This document shows, piece after piece, positions 1 to 6,486 of a stretch of DNA of 14,507 nt. Source of the stretch: an uncultured Pseudomonadota bacterium. Its GTDB lineage: Bacteria > Pseudomonadota > Gammaproteobacteria > Burkholderiales > Rhodocyclaceae. Position numbers and translations under genes: made by a program. The stretch covers positions 1 to 14,507 of the forward strand of contig CAJAHZ010000055.1 of the NCBI GenBank assembly GCA_903939665.1, in the 5' to 3' direction. Every line of letters starts with the position of its first letter. The first letter of the stretch is position 1. Below the pieces are notes generated by a model, which saw nothing but the letters and a program-made list of their open reading frames with translations, searched no databases and was not told where the DNA came from.

Positions 1-885
1 GAAGCCGGCCGCATCAAGACGATGAAGCAGGAACTCGAATGGGTGCGGCAGAACCCGAAAGCCCGTCAGGCCAAGAGCAAGGCCCGTCTGGCGCGTTTCG
101 AGGAACTCTCCAGCGTCGAATACCAGAAACGCAACGAAACGCAGGAAATCTTCATTCCGGTCGGCGAACGTCTCGGCACCAAAGTCATTGAATTCAAAAA
201 TGTTTCCAAGGCTTTCGGCGACCGTCTGCTGATGGACAACCTGAGTTTCAACGTGCCGCCCGGCGCCATCGTCGGCATTATCGGCCCGAACGGCGCCGGC
301 AAATCCACGCTCTTCCGCATGCTGATGGGCAAGGAACAGCCGGATTCGGGCGAAGTCGACATTGGCACAACGGTCAAACTTGCCTACGTGGACCAAAGCC
401 GCGACTGTCTCGACGGCAACAAGACAGTGTTCGAGGAAATCTCTGGCGGCGCCGACATTCTCACGGTCGGCAAGTACGAAACGCCGTCACGCGCCTACAT
501 CGGTCGTTTCAACTTCAAGGGCTCGGACCAGCAGAAGCACGTCGGCCAGCTTTCCGGCGGCGAACGTGGCCGGCTGCACATGGCCAAAACGCTGATCGCT
601 GGCGGCAACGTTCTGCTGCTCGACGAACCGTCGAACGACCTTGACGTCGAAACGCTGCGTGCGCTGGAAGATGCGCTGCTCGAATTCGGCGGCAGCGTCA
701 TGGTCATTTCCCACGACCGCTGGTTCCTCGACCGCATCTGCACGCACATCCTTGCCTGCGAAGGCGATTCGCAATGGACCTTCTTTAGCGGCAACTACCA
801 CGAATACGAAGAAGACAAGAAGCGCAGACTGGGCGAGGAAGGTGCGAAGCCGAAGCGGATTCGCTACAAGCCGGTCACCCGCTAA
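1..885 (+). CDS. ettA: EttA, ABC-F translational throttle ATPase (C-terminal part, 5' end outside window)
   Basis: The frame is open to the left edge; 294 residues are visible of a family usually about 555 long, so the first ABC domain is missing. EttA is an ABC-F ATPase that binds the ribosomal E site and gates the first elongation steps according to the ATP/ADP ratio. The visible part starts in the basic inter-domain linker (P-site tRNA interaction motif; ELEWVRQNPKARQAKSKARL lies at its start). Then comes the second ABC domain: Walker A GPNGAGKS at visible residues 95-102, signature LSGGERGR near 184-191, Walker B LLLDEP with D208 and E209, the ABC-F DLD motif, and the switch His in VISHDRW. 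The tail RIRYKPVTR matches EttA and separates it from Uup and YheS. It has no membrane domain and is soluble. It is followed by a bidirectional terminator. Family assignment is very secure. Confidence 0.96.
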   Translation, partial: EAGRIKTMKQELEWVRQNPKARQAKSKARLARFEELSSVEYQKRNETQEIFIPVGERLGTKVIEFKNVSKAFGDRLLMDNLSFNVPPGAIVGIIGPNGAGKSTLFRMLMGKEQPDSGEVDIGTTVKLAYVDQSRDCLDGNKTVFEEISGGADILTVGKYETPSRAYIGRFNFKGSDQQKHVGQLSGGERGRLHMAKTLIAGGNVLLLDEPSNDLDVETLRALEDALLEFGGSVMVISHDRWFLDRICTHILACEGDSQWTFFSGNYHEYEEDKKRRLGEEGAKPKRIRYKPVTR

Positions 886-903
886 GGAGCAAGCTTTCGC
901 AGG

Positions 904-938
904 GCAAAAAAAGACCCGCTGCTTTGCGGGTCTTTTGC
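904..938. terminator. Bidirectional intrinsic terminator between ettA and the convergent small gene
   Basis: A perfect 11-bp stem (AAAAGACCCGC at 909-919 pairing with GCGGGTCTTTT at 926-936) encloses the 6-nt loop TGCTTT. On the plus strand the GC-rich stem runs into TTTT, and on the minus strand into seven T (906-912). It therefore fits as the end of ettA (stop at 885) and of the minus-strand gene whose stop is at 959. Confidence 0.9.
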
Positions 939-958
939 TTGAAACTCGGTTCGCCGGA

Positions 959-1243
959 TCAGTGTTCAGCCTTCAGGCTGGCGGCAAAAGCAACTTCCGT
1001 ACTCTCCGGGAACTGGAACTGGGTGAAGGCACGGTGAATCTCAGCTTCATTCACCCCGGCGCTCTGATCCTGGAAACGAATACCCAGCGGACGACCATTG
1101 GAGGCAAGGGTCTGGAAGGCAAAGCGCCAGCGCTGGGCTTCGGCGAGACGCTCGCGCAACTCACGTTCGTTGCTGATTGCGACACCGGCTTGTTTCAAAG
1201 AATCCAGGAACTCGTCGAAGGATTCTGTGCTCAGGCTACCCAT
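959..1243 (-). CDS. Small protein of unknown function (94 aa)
   Basis: I do not recognise the family. The product is a soluble, mostly helical protein with no signal peptide, membrane segment or cysteine. It is rich in charged residues in its first half (helix with ERELRERLAEAQRWRF) and has a phenylalanine-rich second half. Two in-frame ATGs lie at 1249 and 1243. GGAG (1250-1253) abuts the first directly but sits six bases from the second, so the start at 1243 (MGSLSTESF) is preferred over the longer 96-residue form. The good SD, the coding-like codon use and its own terminator at 904-938 say it is a real gene. It is divergent from rlhA, with about 190 bp between the start codons. Function unknown; probably a lineage-restricted conserved protein. 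Confidence 0.7.
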   Translation of the reverse strand: MGSLSTESFDEFLDSLKQAGVAISNERELRERLAEAQRWRFAFQTLASNGRPLGIRFQDQSAGVNEAEIHRAFTQFQFPESTEVAFAASLKAEH

Positions 1244-1298
1244 TTTCATCTCCGTTTATCAGTGCGGTGGTTGCCCACCTATGAGCCGAATAACGCGG

Positions 1299-1319
1299 GT
1301 GTCTGAAACCGGTTGACAC
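1299..1319. promoter_or_regulatory. Bulged inverted repeat in the divergent upstream region, overlapping a -35-like TTGACA
   Basis: GTGTC (1299-1303), then TGA, then the 8-bp palindrome AACCGGTT (1307-1314), then GACAC (1315-1319). It reads as a 9-bp dyad with a 3-base bulge in the left arm. A perfect -35-like TTGACA (1313-1318) lies in the right arm, but no good -10 is seen 16-18 bp downstream. Just after it, TACAGA occurs twice 11 bp apart (1337, 1348). It could be an operator for either divergent gene; no regulator can be named. Confidence 0.25.
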
Positions 1320-1384
1320 AAATTTTCAGGAAGTTGTACAGAATTTATACAGATAAGTTTCCGGGAATATCAGCCCACCGGTGC

Positions 1385-1412
1385 TGAACAAGCAGCACCA
1401 AGCGTTTACAAT
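1385..1412 (+). promoter_or_regulatory. Candidate sigma70 promoter of rlhA
   Basis: TGAACA (1385-1390, 4/6 to TTGACA) is followed after 16 bp by TACAAT (1407-1412, 5/6 to TATAAT). Transcription would begin near 1418-1420, leaving a short leader before the chosen ATG at 1438. This also argues against the upstream GTG at 1381 as the start. Based on consensus matching only. Confidence 0.35.
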
Positions 1413-1437
1413 GCACAATTTGTGGAACACTCGCCTC

Positions 1438-3402
1438 ATGCCTGACGACCGAAAGCCTCTGGAACTACTCGCTCCGGCCAAAAATGCCGAGTTTGGCATG
1501 GAAGCGATAATCCATGGCGCCGACGCCGTCTATATCGGCGGGCCAGCCTTTGGCGCGCGGGCCAATGCAGGCAACCCGGTCGCCGAAATCGGCCAGCTCG
1601 CCGACTTTGCGCACCGCTACAACGCCCGGGTACTGGTGGCGCTCAACACCATCCTGCACGACAACGAGCTCGAAGAAGCACGCCGTACCGCCTGGGATGT
1701 TTACAACGCTGGCGCCGACGCCCTGATCGTTCAAGACATGGGCCTGCTCGAACTTGACCTGCCCCCGATTGAGCTGCACGCCTCGACCCAGTGCGACATC
1801 CGGACCACCGAAAAGGCAAAATTTCTAGGGCAGGTCGGCTTTTCCCAAATGGTTTTGGCACGTGAATTATCGCTGGAGCAAATCCGCGACATCCATGCGG
1901 CCACCGATGCCATGCTCGAATTCTTCATTCATGGCGCCCTCTGCGTCGCCTTCTCCGGCCAGTGCTACATCAGCCACGCCCATACCGAGCGCAGCGCCAA
2001 CCGGGGCGACTGCTCGCAGGACTGCCGGCTGCCCTACACCCTGCAGGACGATCAGGGGCGGGTCGTGGCCTTCGAAAAGCATCTGCTGTCGATGAAGGAC
2101 AACAACCAGAGCAGCAATCTTCAGGCACTGATCGATGCCGGCATCCGCTCGTTCAAGATCGAAGGCCGCTACAAGGATGTCGGCTACGTCAAGAACATTA
2201 CCGGGCATTACCGGGCGCTACTCGACCACATCATTGAGGAGCGACCGGATTTGCGTCGTGCCTCCAGCGGAAAAACCAGGCTTTTCTTCACGCCCGACCC
2301 CGACAAGACCTTTCACCGTGGCACCACAGACTACTTTGTCAATGGCCGGGGTACAGAGATCGGCGCTTTCGACTCGCCAAAATTCATCGGCCAGCCAATC
2401 GGCACGGTCACCCGGATCGGGCAAAACTGGTTCGAGATGGAGGCGAGCGCGCCGCTGACCAACGGCGATGGACTCAACTACATGCACAAGCGCGAGGTTT
2501 TCGGGGTACCCGCCAATCGCGCCGAAAAGACCGGGAATGTCTGGCGCATTGAACCCAATGTGGACGTTTCCACCCTCCCCGGATTTCGCCCCGGCACGGT
2601 CATCAATCGTAATGGCGACCATGCCTGGGAGCAGGCGCTGACGAAAAAATCCGCGGAACGGCGCATTGCAATCGACATGGAACTGTCGGAAACGGCGGAA
2701 GGTTTTTCGCTGCAACTGACCGACGAAGAAGGCGTTTGCGCCCGTACGCGCCTGAACGCCGAAAAAACGCTGGCCACCCAACCCGACAAGCTTGAATCTT
2801 CGCTGCGCGACAATCTTGGCAAACTGGGCAACACCCTGTTTTCTTCAGCAAAAATAGATATCCGCCTCGATCAGCCGTGGTTTTTACCCGCTTCCAGCGT
2901 CAACGCGCTGCGTCGAGCGGCAATCGTTGATCTCGAAGCGGCGCGCGCCGCAGCCTACCGCCGCCCAGCGCGCAAACCGGCGACTGAACCCCCGGCGCCC
3001 TATCCCGACGAATCGCTATCCTATCTCGCCAACATCTACAACGAAGCAGCCCGCTCATTTTATGTCCGGCATGGCGTGAAGCTGATGGATGCAGCCTTCG
3101 AGGCGCACGAGGAAAGCGGCGAGGTGTCGCTGATGATCACCAAGCATTGCCTGCGTTTCTCGTTCAACCTGTGTCCCAAGCAGGCGAAGGGCATTACCGG
3201 CGTGCAAGGGCAGGTGCGTGCCGAGCCAATGACGCTGGTGTCCGGCGGGGAGAAATACACGCTGCGTTTTGATTGCCGCCCGTGCGAGATGCACGTCCTG
3301 GGCAAAATGAAGAAGCACATACTGAAGACGCCGCCCCCATCCACTGTCGCCGTTGCGCCGCTGGTTTTTCACCGCAAGCGGTCGACCACCGGCAATCAGT
3401 AG
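1438..3402 (+). CDS. rlhA: RlhA, 23S rRNA 5-hydroxycytidine synthase (peptidase U32 family)
   Basis: RlhA (formerly YdcP) makes 5-hydroxycytidine at C2501 of 23S rRNA in E. coli, in a prephenate-dependent way that needs iron-sulfur biogenesis. The protein here (654 aa from this start) follows that family over its whole length: N-terminal LELLAPAKN and HGADAVYIGGP, ELHASTQCDIRT, the U32 signature region (SGQCYISH then NRGDCSQDCR), SFKIEGRYKD, FHRGTTDYFVNGRG, and the C-terminal cysteine cluster C571, C579, C613 and C616 (HCLRFSFNLC and DCRPC). That cluster is a candidate Fe-S site. The ATG at 1438 is chosen because the family N-terminus begins just before LELLAPAKN; upstream in-frame GTG (1381) and ATG (1411) add residues with no family match, although the SD (GTGGAA, 10 nt away) is weak. 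TrhP (YegQ) is the closest alternative, but it is shorter. The stop overlaps slyX by 7 bp on the other strand. Confidence 0.93.
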   Translation: MPDDRKPLELLAPAKNAEFGMEAIIHGADAVYIGGPAFGARANAGNPVAEIGQLADFAHRYNARVLVALNTILHDNELEEARRTAWDVYNAGADALIVQDMGLLELDLPPIELHASTQCDIRTTEKAKFLGQVGFSQMVLARELSLEQIRDIHAATDAMLEFFIHGALCVAFSGQCYISHAHTERSANRGDCSQDCRLPYTLQDDQGRVVAFEKHLLSMKDNNQSSNLQALIDAGIRSFKIEGRYKDVGYVKNITGHYRALLDHIIEERPDLRRASSGKTRLFFTPDPDKTFHRGTTDYFVNGRGTEIGAFDSPKFIGQPIGTVTRIGQNWFEMEASAPLTNGDGLNYMHKREVFGVPANRAEKTGNVWRIEPNVDVSTLPGFRPGTVINRNGDHAWEQALTKKSAERRIAIDMELSETAEGFSLQLTDEEGVCARTRLNAEKTLATQPDKLESSLRDNLGKLGNTLFSSAKIDIRLDQPWFLPASSVNALRRAAIVDLEAARAAAYRRPARKPATEPPAPYPDESLSYLANIYNEAARSFYVRHGVKLMDAAFEAHEESGEVSLMITKHCLRFSFNLCPKQAKGITGVQGQVRAEPMTLVSGGEKYTLRFDCRPCEMHVLGKMKKHILKTPPPSTVAVAPLVFHRKRSTTGNQ

Positions 3403-3599
3403 TGCGGCGGAATTTCGTCGCGCAAGTTACGCGGCTCGGCGGGCTCGGCGTCGGGTTGCATCTGCTGAAACAGATGACGCAACTGATGCTGCAGCAGATC
3501 GATCTGCTGCTGCTGGCGATAAATGGTTCGATTGAGTTCCTCGACCATATCCTCGGTAAGGTTCAATTTGATTTCGAGTTCAGTCAGACGATCTTCCAT
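3396..3599 (-). CDS. slyX: SlyX family protein
   Basis: A 67-residue coiled-coil protein with the SlyX pattern: an N-terminal RLTELEIKL helix, then EELN, a glutamine-rich heptad stretch (RQQQQIDLLQHQL), an acidic/proline linker, and the diagnostic C-terminal PPHY. The cellular role of SlyX is not established; it is a soluble, probably oligomeric protein first noted next to slyD in E. coli. The start at 3599 (MEDRLTELE) is set by AGGAA (3603-3607) and by family length; an upstream in-frame start would add 27 residues not typical of SlyX. The last 7 bp overlap the end of rlhA, so the two are convergent with no room for a terminator. Confidence 0.9.
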   Translation of the reverse strand: MEDRLTELEIKLNLTEDMVEELNRTIYRQQQQIDLLQHQLRHLFQQMQPDAEPAEPRNLRDEIPPHY

Positions 3600-3644
3600 G
3601 AGTTCCTGGCATCCTGCTCGCGGGCAAACCCGCACAAGGAGCCG

Positions 3645-3650
3645 ATTGTA
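3645..3650 (-). promoter_or_regulatory. slyX: Possible -10 box for slyX
   Basis: On the minus strand this reads TACAAT (5/6 to consensus), 45 bp upstream of the slyX start. No convincing -35 lies at the right distance. A 5-bp hairpin, GCGGG/CCCGC with a 4-base loop (3620-3633), would fall in the short leader. Weak evidence. Confidence 0.2.
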
Positions 3651-3672
3651 ATGCAAGCGTCCGCCTCCCCCT

Positions 3673-3894
3673 ATGCTCACTCAATCCATCACGCTGCACC
3701 GTTGCGCCTCGTGTAAGCGCTGGAGCGGGTCACGCCAGGTCGGTGTCGCGGCGCAAACCGTCGAAATCGACAGCGAACAGAGCACGGGCCTGTGCATTGA
3801 CGGCCCGTGGGATGGCAACGAACGGCGCGCCCGTTCGGCCTGTGGGCATTGGATCGTCTGGCCGGCACTAACGCAGAAAAACGCAAGCGACTGA
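3673..3894 (+). CDS. Small four-cysteine protein, possible zinc-binding domain (73 aa)
   Basis: The pattern looks like a compact metal-binding module: HRCASCKRW (C11, C14), then GLCIDGPW (C41), then SACGHWIVW (C57). The spacing is CxxC-x26-C-x15-C, with conserved-looking tryptophans beside three of the cysteines. No signal peptide or membrane segment is present. The only in-frame ATG is at 3673, limited by an in-frame stop at 3649, and it has no Shine-Dalgarno sequence. AAGGAG (3636-3641) instead serves an overlapping ATG at 3651 in another frame. Small proteins of this type occur in Betaproteobacteria, but I cannot name a function. It is divergent from slyX, with 73 bp between the start codons, and 105 bp upstream of the methyltransferase gene. 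Moderate confidence that it is translated. Confidence 0.6.
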   Translation: MLTQSITLHRCASCKRWSGSRQVGVAAQTVEIDSEQSTGLCIDGPWDGNERRARSACGHWIVWPALTQKNASD

Positions 3895-3999
3895 AATTTA
3901 ACGGGATAACGGGCGCGACAGCCTGTATCATGTCGCGTCCTGCCCGTTGGGCAGCAACTCCGGCGAAGGCAATCCCTGCGCACCACTGAGGAATCAAAA

Positions 4000-5028
4000 A
4001 TGCCCGCCACACACAGCAATCTTCTTGCAGATCGCCTGAAAATGGCGCTCGACGCGCGCCAAGCCCTGCTGGCCCAAATGGAAGCCGAGCAGACCAATGC
4101 CTACCGCCTCTTTCACGGCAGCGTCGAGGGCGAACCCGGGCTGACGATCGATCGCTACGGCGACCTGCTGCTCATCCAGACCTTCCACCGCCCGCTGACA
4201 CCGGACGAACTGATCGAAGTTGAAAGCTTCTACGGCCAAACCTTTCCCGGCCTTGCCACGCTCTACAATGACCGCAGCCAGTCGAATTCACGCATCGCCA
4301 ACAAGCTGACGCCTGAACAGAACGAGGTCGCCATGCTGCCGCGCGTATTCCTCGAACTGGGCGTCAAATACCGCTTCCAGGGCCGCCATGCGGGGCAGGA
4401 CCCGTGGCTCTTCCTCGACATGCGTGCCGGTCGCCGGCGGGTGATGCAGGAAATCGCCAGCAAGTCGCTGCTCAACCTGTTTGCCTACACCTGTGGCATC
4501 GGCATTGCCGCGGCCAAGGCCGGCGCCCGGCACGTCGTGAACGTCGATTTTTCCGAATCAAGCCTTGCCATCGGCAAGGAGAACGCCCGACTCAACGATT
4601 TGCCAATCCGCGTGCGTCTGGTCAAAAGCGACGTTTTTGCGGCGCTGCGCCAGTTCTCCGGGCTCGGCCAGTCGCAGCGCGTTCGCGGCAAAGTCATGCC
4701 CCCTTTCCCCAAGCTTGAGCCCCACCAGTTCGACGTGGTTTTCCTCGATCCGCCGCGCTACGCAAAAAGCCCATTCGGCGTCGTGGATCTGGTCAATGAC
4801 TACGCGGCACTGTTCAAGCCGGCGCTGCTCAGCACGGCGGAAGGCGGAACCCTGATCTGCTGCAACAATGTCGCCGAAGTCTCGCGCGAAGCCTGGCTTG
4901 ATCAGCTCGAACGCAGCACACGCAAGGCCGGACGCGCAATTCGTGAGTACGAATGGATCACCCCGGAAGCCGACTTTCCAAGCACGGACGGCCAGCCGCC
5001 GCTAAAAATCCTCTTGTTGCGCGTCTGA
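4000..5028 (+). CDS. RlmI-like class I SAM-dependent methyltransferase lacking a PUA domain
   Basis: A 342-residue enzyme of the group that contains RlmI (m5C1962 of 23S rRNA). Residues 30-125 form the RlmI central domain (AYRLFHG, EGEPGLTIDRYGD), and FLDMRAGRR (138-146) leads into the Rossmann fold. Motif I is LLNLFAYTCGIGIAAAKAGA (157-176), with acidic D183 in NVDFSE, D211 in KSDVF and motif IV FLDPPRYAK (248-256). C287 and C288 in LICCNN sit where m5C enzymes of this group place a catalytic cysteine. E. coli RlmI is about 396 residues and begins with a PUA domain, which is absent here, so an rRNA target is inferred and may differ. GAGGAA lies 7-8 bases before the ATG. The next gene starts 19 bp downstream and is probably co-transcribed. 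Confidence 0.85.
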   Translation: MPATHSNLLADRLKMALDARQALLAQMEAEQTNAYRLFHGSVEGEPGLTIDRYGDLLLIQTFHRPLTPDELIEVESFYGQTFPGLATLYNDRSQSNSRIANKLTPEQNEVAMLPRVFLELGVKYRFQGRHAGQDPWLFLDMRAGRRRVMQEIASKSLLNLFAYTCGIGIAAAKAGARHVVNVDFSESSLAIGKENARLNDLPIRVRLVKSDVFAALRQFSGLGQSQRVRGKVMPPFPKLEPHQFDVVFLDPPRYAKSPFGVVDLVNDYAALFKPALLSTAEGGTLICCNNVAEVSREAWLDQLERSTRKAGRAIREYEWITPEADFPSTDGQPPLKILLLRV

Positions 5029-5047
5029 CGGCGGGATTCAAGCGCCA

Positions 5048-5848
5048 GTGAAGAGAATCATCAGGGTCTTGCTGCTGCTCACGATTTCCGGCCTGATCTT
5101 TTCGATGGGGATCGCCATGTCTCAGGACAGTCTGCTCTATTTTCCCGACAAGGCCTCCGTCGCGGATTTGGCCACCGGCGGACTTCAGCCCTGGCCAAGC
5201 GCAGCGGATTTTCGCGGCCTGTTGGCAGAACCGACCGGCCCGGTGCGCGGTACCGCCATCGTTTTTCACGGCAACGCCGGACACGCAGGTCACCGTCGTT
5301 TTTACGCGACGGCGCTCAACCGCCTCGGCCTGCGCGTGATTCTCGCCGAGTACCCGGGCTACGGGCCGCGCGGCGGCGCCCTTGGCGAACAAAGCCTGGT
5401 TGCCGACGCGGAGCAGAGTGTCGCTATGGCGCATCGTCAATACGGCGCCCCACTCCTCGTCATCGGCGAATCACTCGGCGCCGGCGTGGCTTCTGCGGCC
5501 AGCGCCCGCCAACGCGAAGTAACGGCAAGCCTGCTCCTGATCACACCGTGGGACCGCCTTGAACAGATTGCCTCGCACCACTATCCCTGGCTACCGGTGA
5601 AATGGCTGCTGCGCGACAGCTACGACAGCGCCGCCCACCTAAGATCGTTTGGCCGCCCGATACTGGTTGCCGTCGCCGAGCACGACAGCATCGTTCCCGC
5701 CCGCTTCGGCACCGCGCTGTACGAGGCGCTTTCTGCACCGAAGCAACTGAAAGTGATCAGGAGCGCAGAGCACAACGACTGGCCAGACCGCGTTGACAAT
5801 GGCTGGTGGCGCGAGACAATCGATTTTCTGTTGCCTCCGCTGCACTAG
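5048..5848 (+). CDS. Membrane-anchored alpha/beta hydrolase (BEM46/ABHD13-like)
   Basis: A 266-residue serine hydrolase. Residues 2-24 (basic KRIIR, then a hydrophobic stretch) form a signal peptide or N-terminal anchor, so the enzyme probably faces the periplasm. The catalytic parts are visible: oxyanion loop HGNAG (74-78), nucleophile elbow GESLG with S142, D213 in EHDSIVP and H242 in EHNDW. The order and LLYFPD near the N-terminus resemble the BEM46/YfhR group; the substrate is unknown. The start is GTG at 5048, chosen because it gives a complete basic-plus-hydrophobic leader. Later ATGs (5105, 5117) would cut the hydrophobic segment and have no SD; the SD before the GTG (GGCGGGA) is also only fair. 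It lies 19 bp after the methyltransferase gene. Confidence 0.83.
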   Translation: MKRIIRVLLLLTISGLIFSMGIAMSQDSLLYFPDKASVADLATGGLQPWPSAADFRGLLAEPTGPVRGTAIVFHGNAGHAGHRRFYATALNRLGLRVILAEYPGYGPRGGALGEQSLVADAEQSVAMAHRQYGAPLLVIGESLGAGVASAASARQREVTASLLLITPWDRLEQIASHHYPWLPVKWLLRDSYDSAAHLRSFGRPILVAVAEHDSIVPARFGTALYEALSAPKQLKVIRSAEHNDWPDRVDNGWWRETIDFLLPPLH

Positions 5849-5862
5849 ATTTTCCCGGTCGG

Positions 5863-6261
5863 CTATTCGACGAGAACTGCGCGTAAACGCTGCCCCAGTG
5901 TCAGCGTCGTCCACCACGACTCCAGTTCATTCTTCAACGCAAAACCGTCAGCCGACAAGCGGTATTGAACGACCGCTTTCGCCCAGTGTGGCCGTGCAGA
6001 AGTTACCCAGCCATGGCTGATCAGCACTTTGGCCAATACCGGCTGCAGCACCCGGTCGCCGATGGCGTAATACTGAAACGGCTCATTCAGCCCGAACTGG
6101 TGAAGGCTCACCGACAACACGCCTTGCAGCGCGCGCATCAACGAAAAGCGCACGCCATCGATTTCAGCAGGCAAGGCCTTCGTGCTGGAGAGCGGCGGCA
6201 ACTCAACGAGCGCCTTCGCATAGGGTTCGCGCAACAAGCGGAACGCAAGCCCGATTAACAT
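5863..6261 (-). CDS. Protein of unknown function (132 aa), possible winged-helix fold at the C-terminus
   Basis: I do not recognise the family. The first 15 residues (MLIGLAFRLLREPYA) are amphipathic to hydrophobic. The middle carries FSLMRALQGVLSVSLHQFG, and the C-terminal half reads like a winged helix (VLAKVLISHGWV, then YRLSADGFALKNELESWW), similar in shape to the wing of small transcription regulators. That is a resemblance only, not a domain hit. The ATG at 6261 is chosen; a GTG at 6300 would add a cysteine-rich 13-residue stretch with no SD. The ATG itself has a poor SD, but a 24-codon ORF with a good SD ends exactly over it, suggesting translational coupling or, alternatively, a frameshift near the start. 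The gene ends 14 bp from the convergent hydrolase gene. Confidence 0.6.
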   Translation of the reverse strand: MLIGLAFRLLREPYAKALVELPPLSSTKALPAEIDGVRFSLMRALQGVLSVSLHQFGLNEPFQYYAIGDRVLQPVLAKVLISHGWVTSARPHWAKAVVQYRLSADGFALKNELESWWTTLTLGQRLRAVLVE

Positions 6262-6329
6262 GATCGCGCACCATCGACCGCAGACGCAGGCATTTGACAC
6301 ATGCCAACATACCAGAAAATCTTTTTCAT
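6255..6329 (-). CDS. Possible leader peptide or displaced N-terminus (24 aa)
   Basis: GGGAG (6336-6340 on the minus strand) lies six bases before ATG at 6329, and the ORF reads MKKIFWYVGMCQMPASAVDG plus four residues. Its TAA (6257-6255) overlaps the ATGTTAA start of the next gene, in another frame. The start has the best SD in this 225-bp region. It could be a coupled leader peptide, or the true N-terminus of the downstream protein separated by one indel. It is too short to judge by composition. Confidence 0.35.
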   Translation of the reverse strand: MKKIFWYVGMCQMPASAVDGARSC

Positions 6330-6339
6330 GAGATTCTCC

Positions 6340-6353
6340 CAGATCAATTCTAG
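6340..6353 (-). repeat. 14-bp direct repeat, copy 2 (promoter-proximal)
   Basis: The minus strand reads CTAGAATTGATCTG. It matches the copy at 6383-6396 (CTAGGATTGATCTG) at 13 of 14 positions, 43 bp away or about four helical turns. It ends at the Shine-Dalgarno sequence of the 24-codon ORF. Confidence 0.5.
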
Positions 6354-6382
6354 TGGCAGACGAAACGTCACCCTACGACCAA

Positions 6383-6396
6383 CAGATCAATCCTAG
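6383..6396 (-). repeat. 14-bp direct repeat, copy 1
   Basis: The minus strand reads CTAGGATTGATCTG, partner of 6340-6353 in the same orientation. Both copies contain a TAG(G/A)AT that resembles a -10 box. The rest of the region between the kinase gene (ends 6487) and the unknown gene (starts 6261) shows no terminator hairpin. Confidence 0.5.
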
Positions 6397-6486
6397 GACA
6401 CGAAAACGATCCCGTCCACCTCGGAAATCGCGCTACTCGGCAAGAACAGGCTTTGGGGTTTCTCGTACCTTCAAATCTTTCGAATC

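Noticed and set aside
641..1306. A 221-codon plus-strand frame running from ettA through the terminator
   Set aside because: It would cross a strong terminator hairpin and the antisense of the 94-residue gene, and it shares no recognisable motif.
1381..1437. Upstream GTG (1381) or ATG (1411) as the start of rlhA
   Set aside because: The added residues have no match to the RlhA N-terminus, no SD precedes them, and a candidate -10 box lies at 1407-1412 inside this stretch.
2218..2781. A 187-codon open frame on the minus strand inside rlhA
   Set aside because: It lies wholly within an rlhA region that matches the family on the plus strand; open antisense frames are expected at this GC content.
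3941..3953. TGCCC-GTT-GGGCA hairpin before the methyltransferase gene as a terminator
   Set aside because: A 5-bp stem without a following T-run is too weak; it is at most a small leader hairpin.
6340..6396. The 14-bp repeats as attachment sites or target duplications of a mobile element
   Set aside because: Only 29 bp lie between the copies and no integrase or transposase is in the window; tandem regulatory sites fit better.
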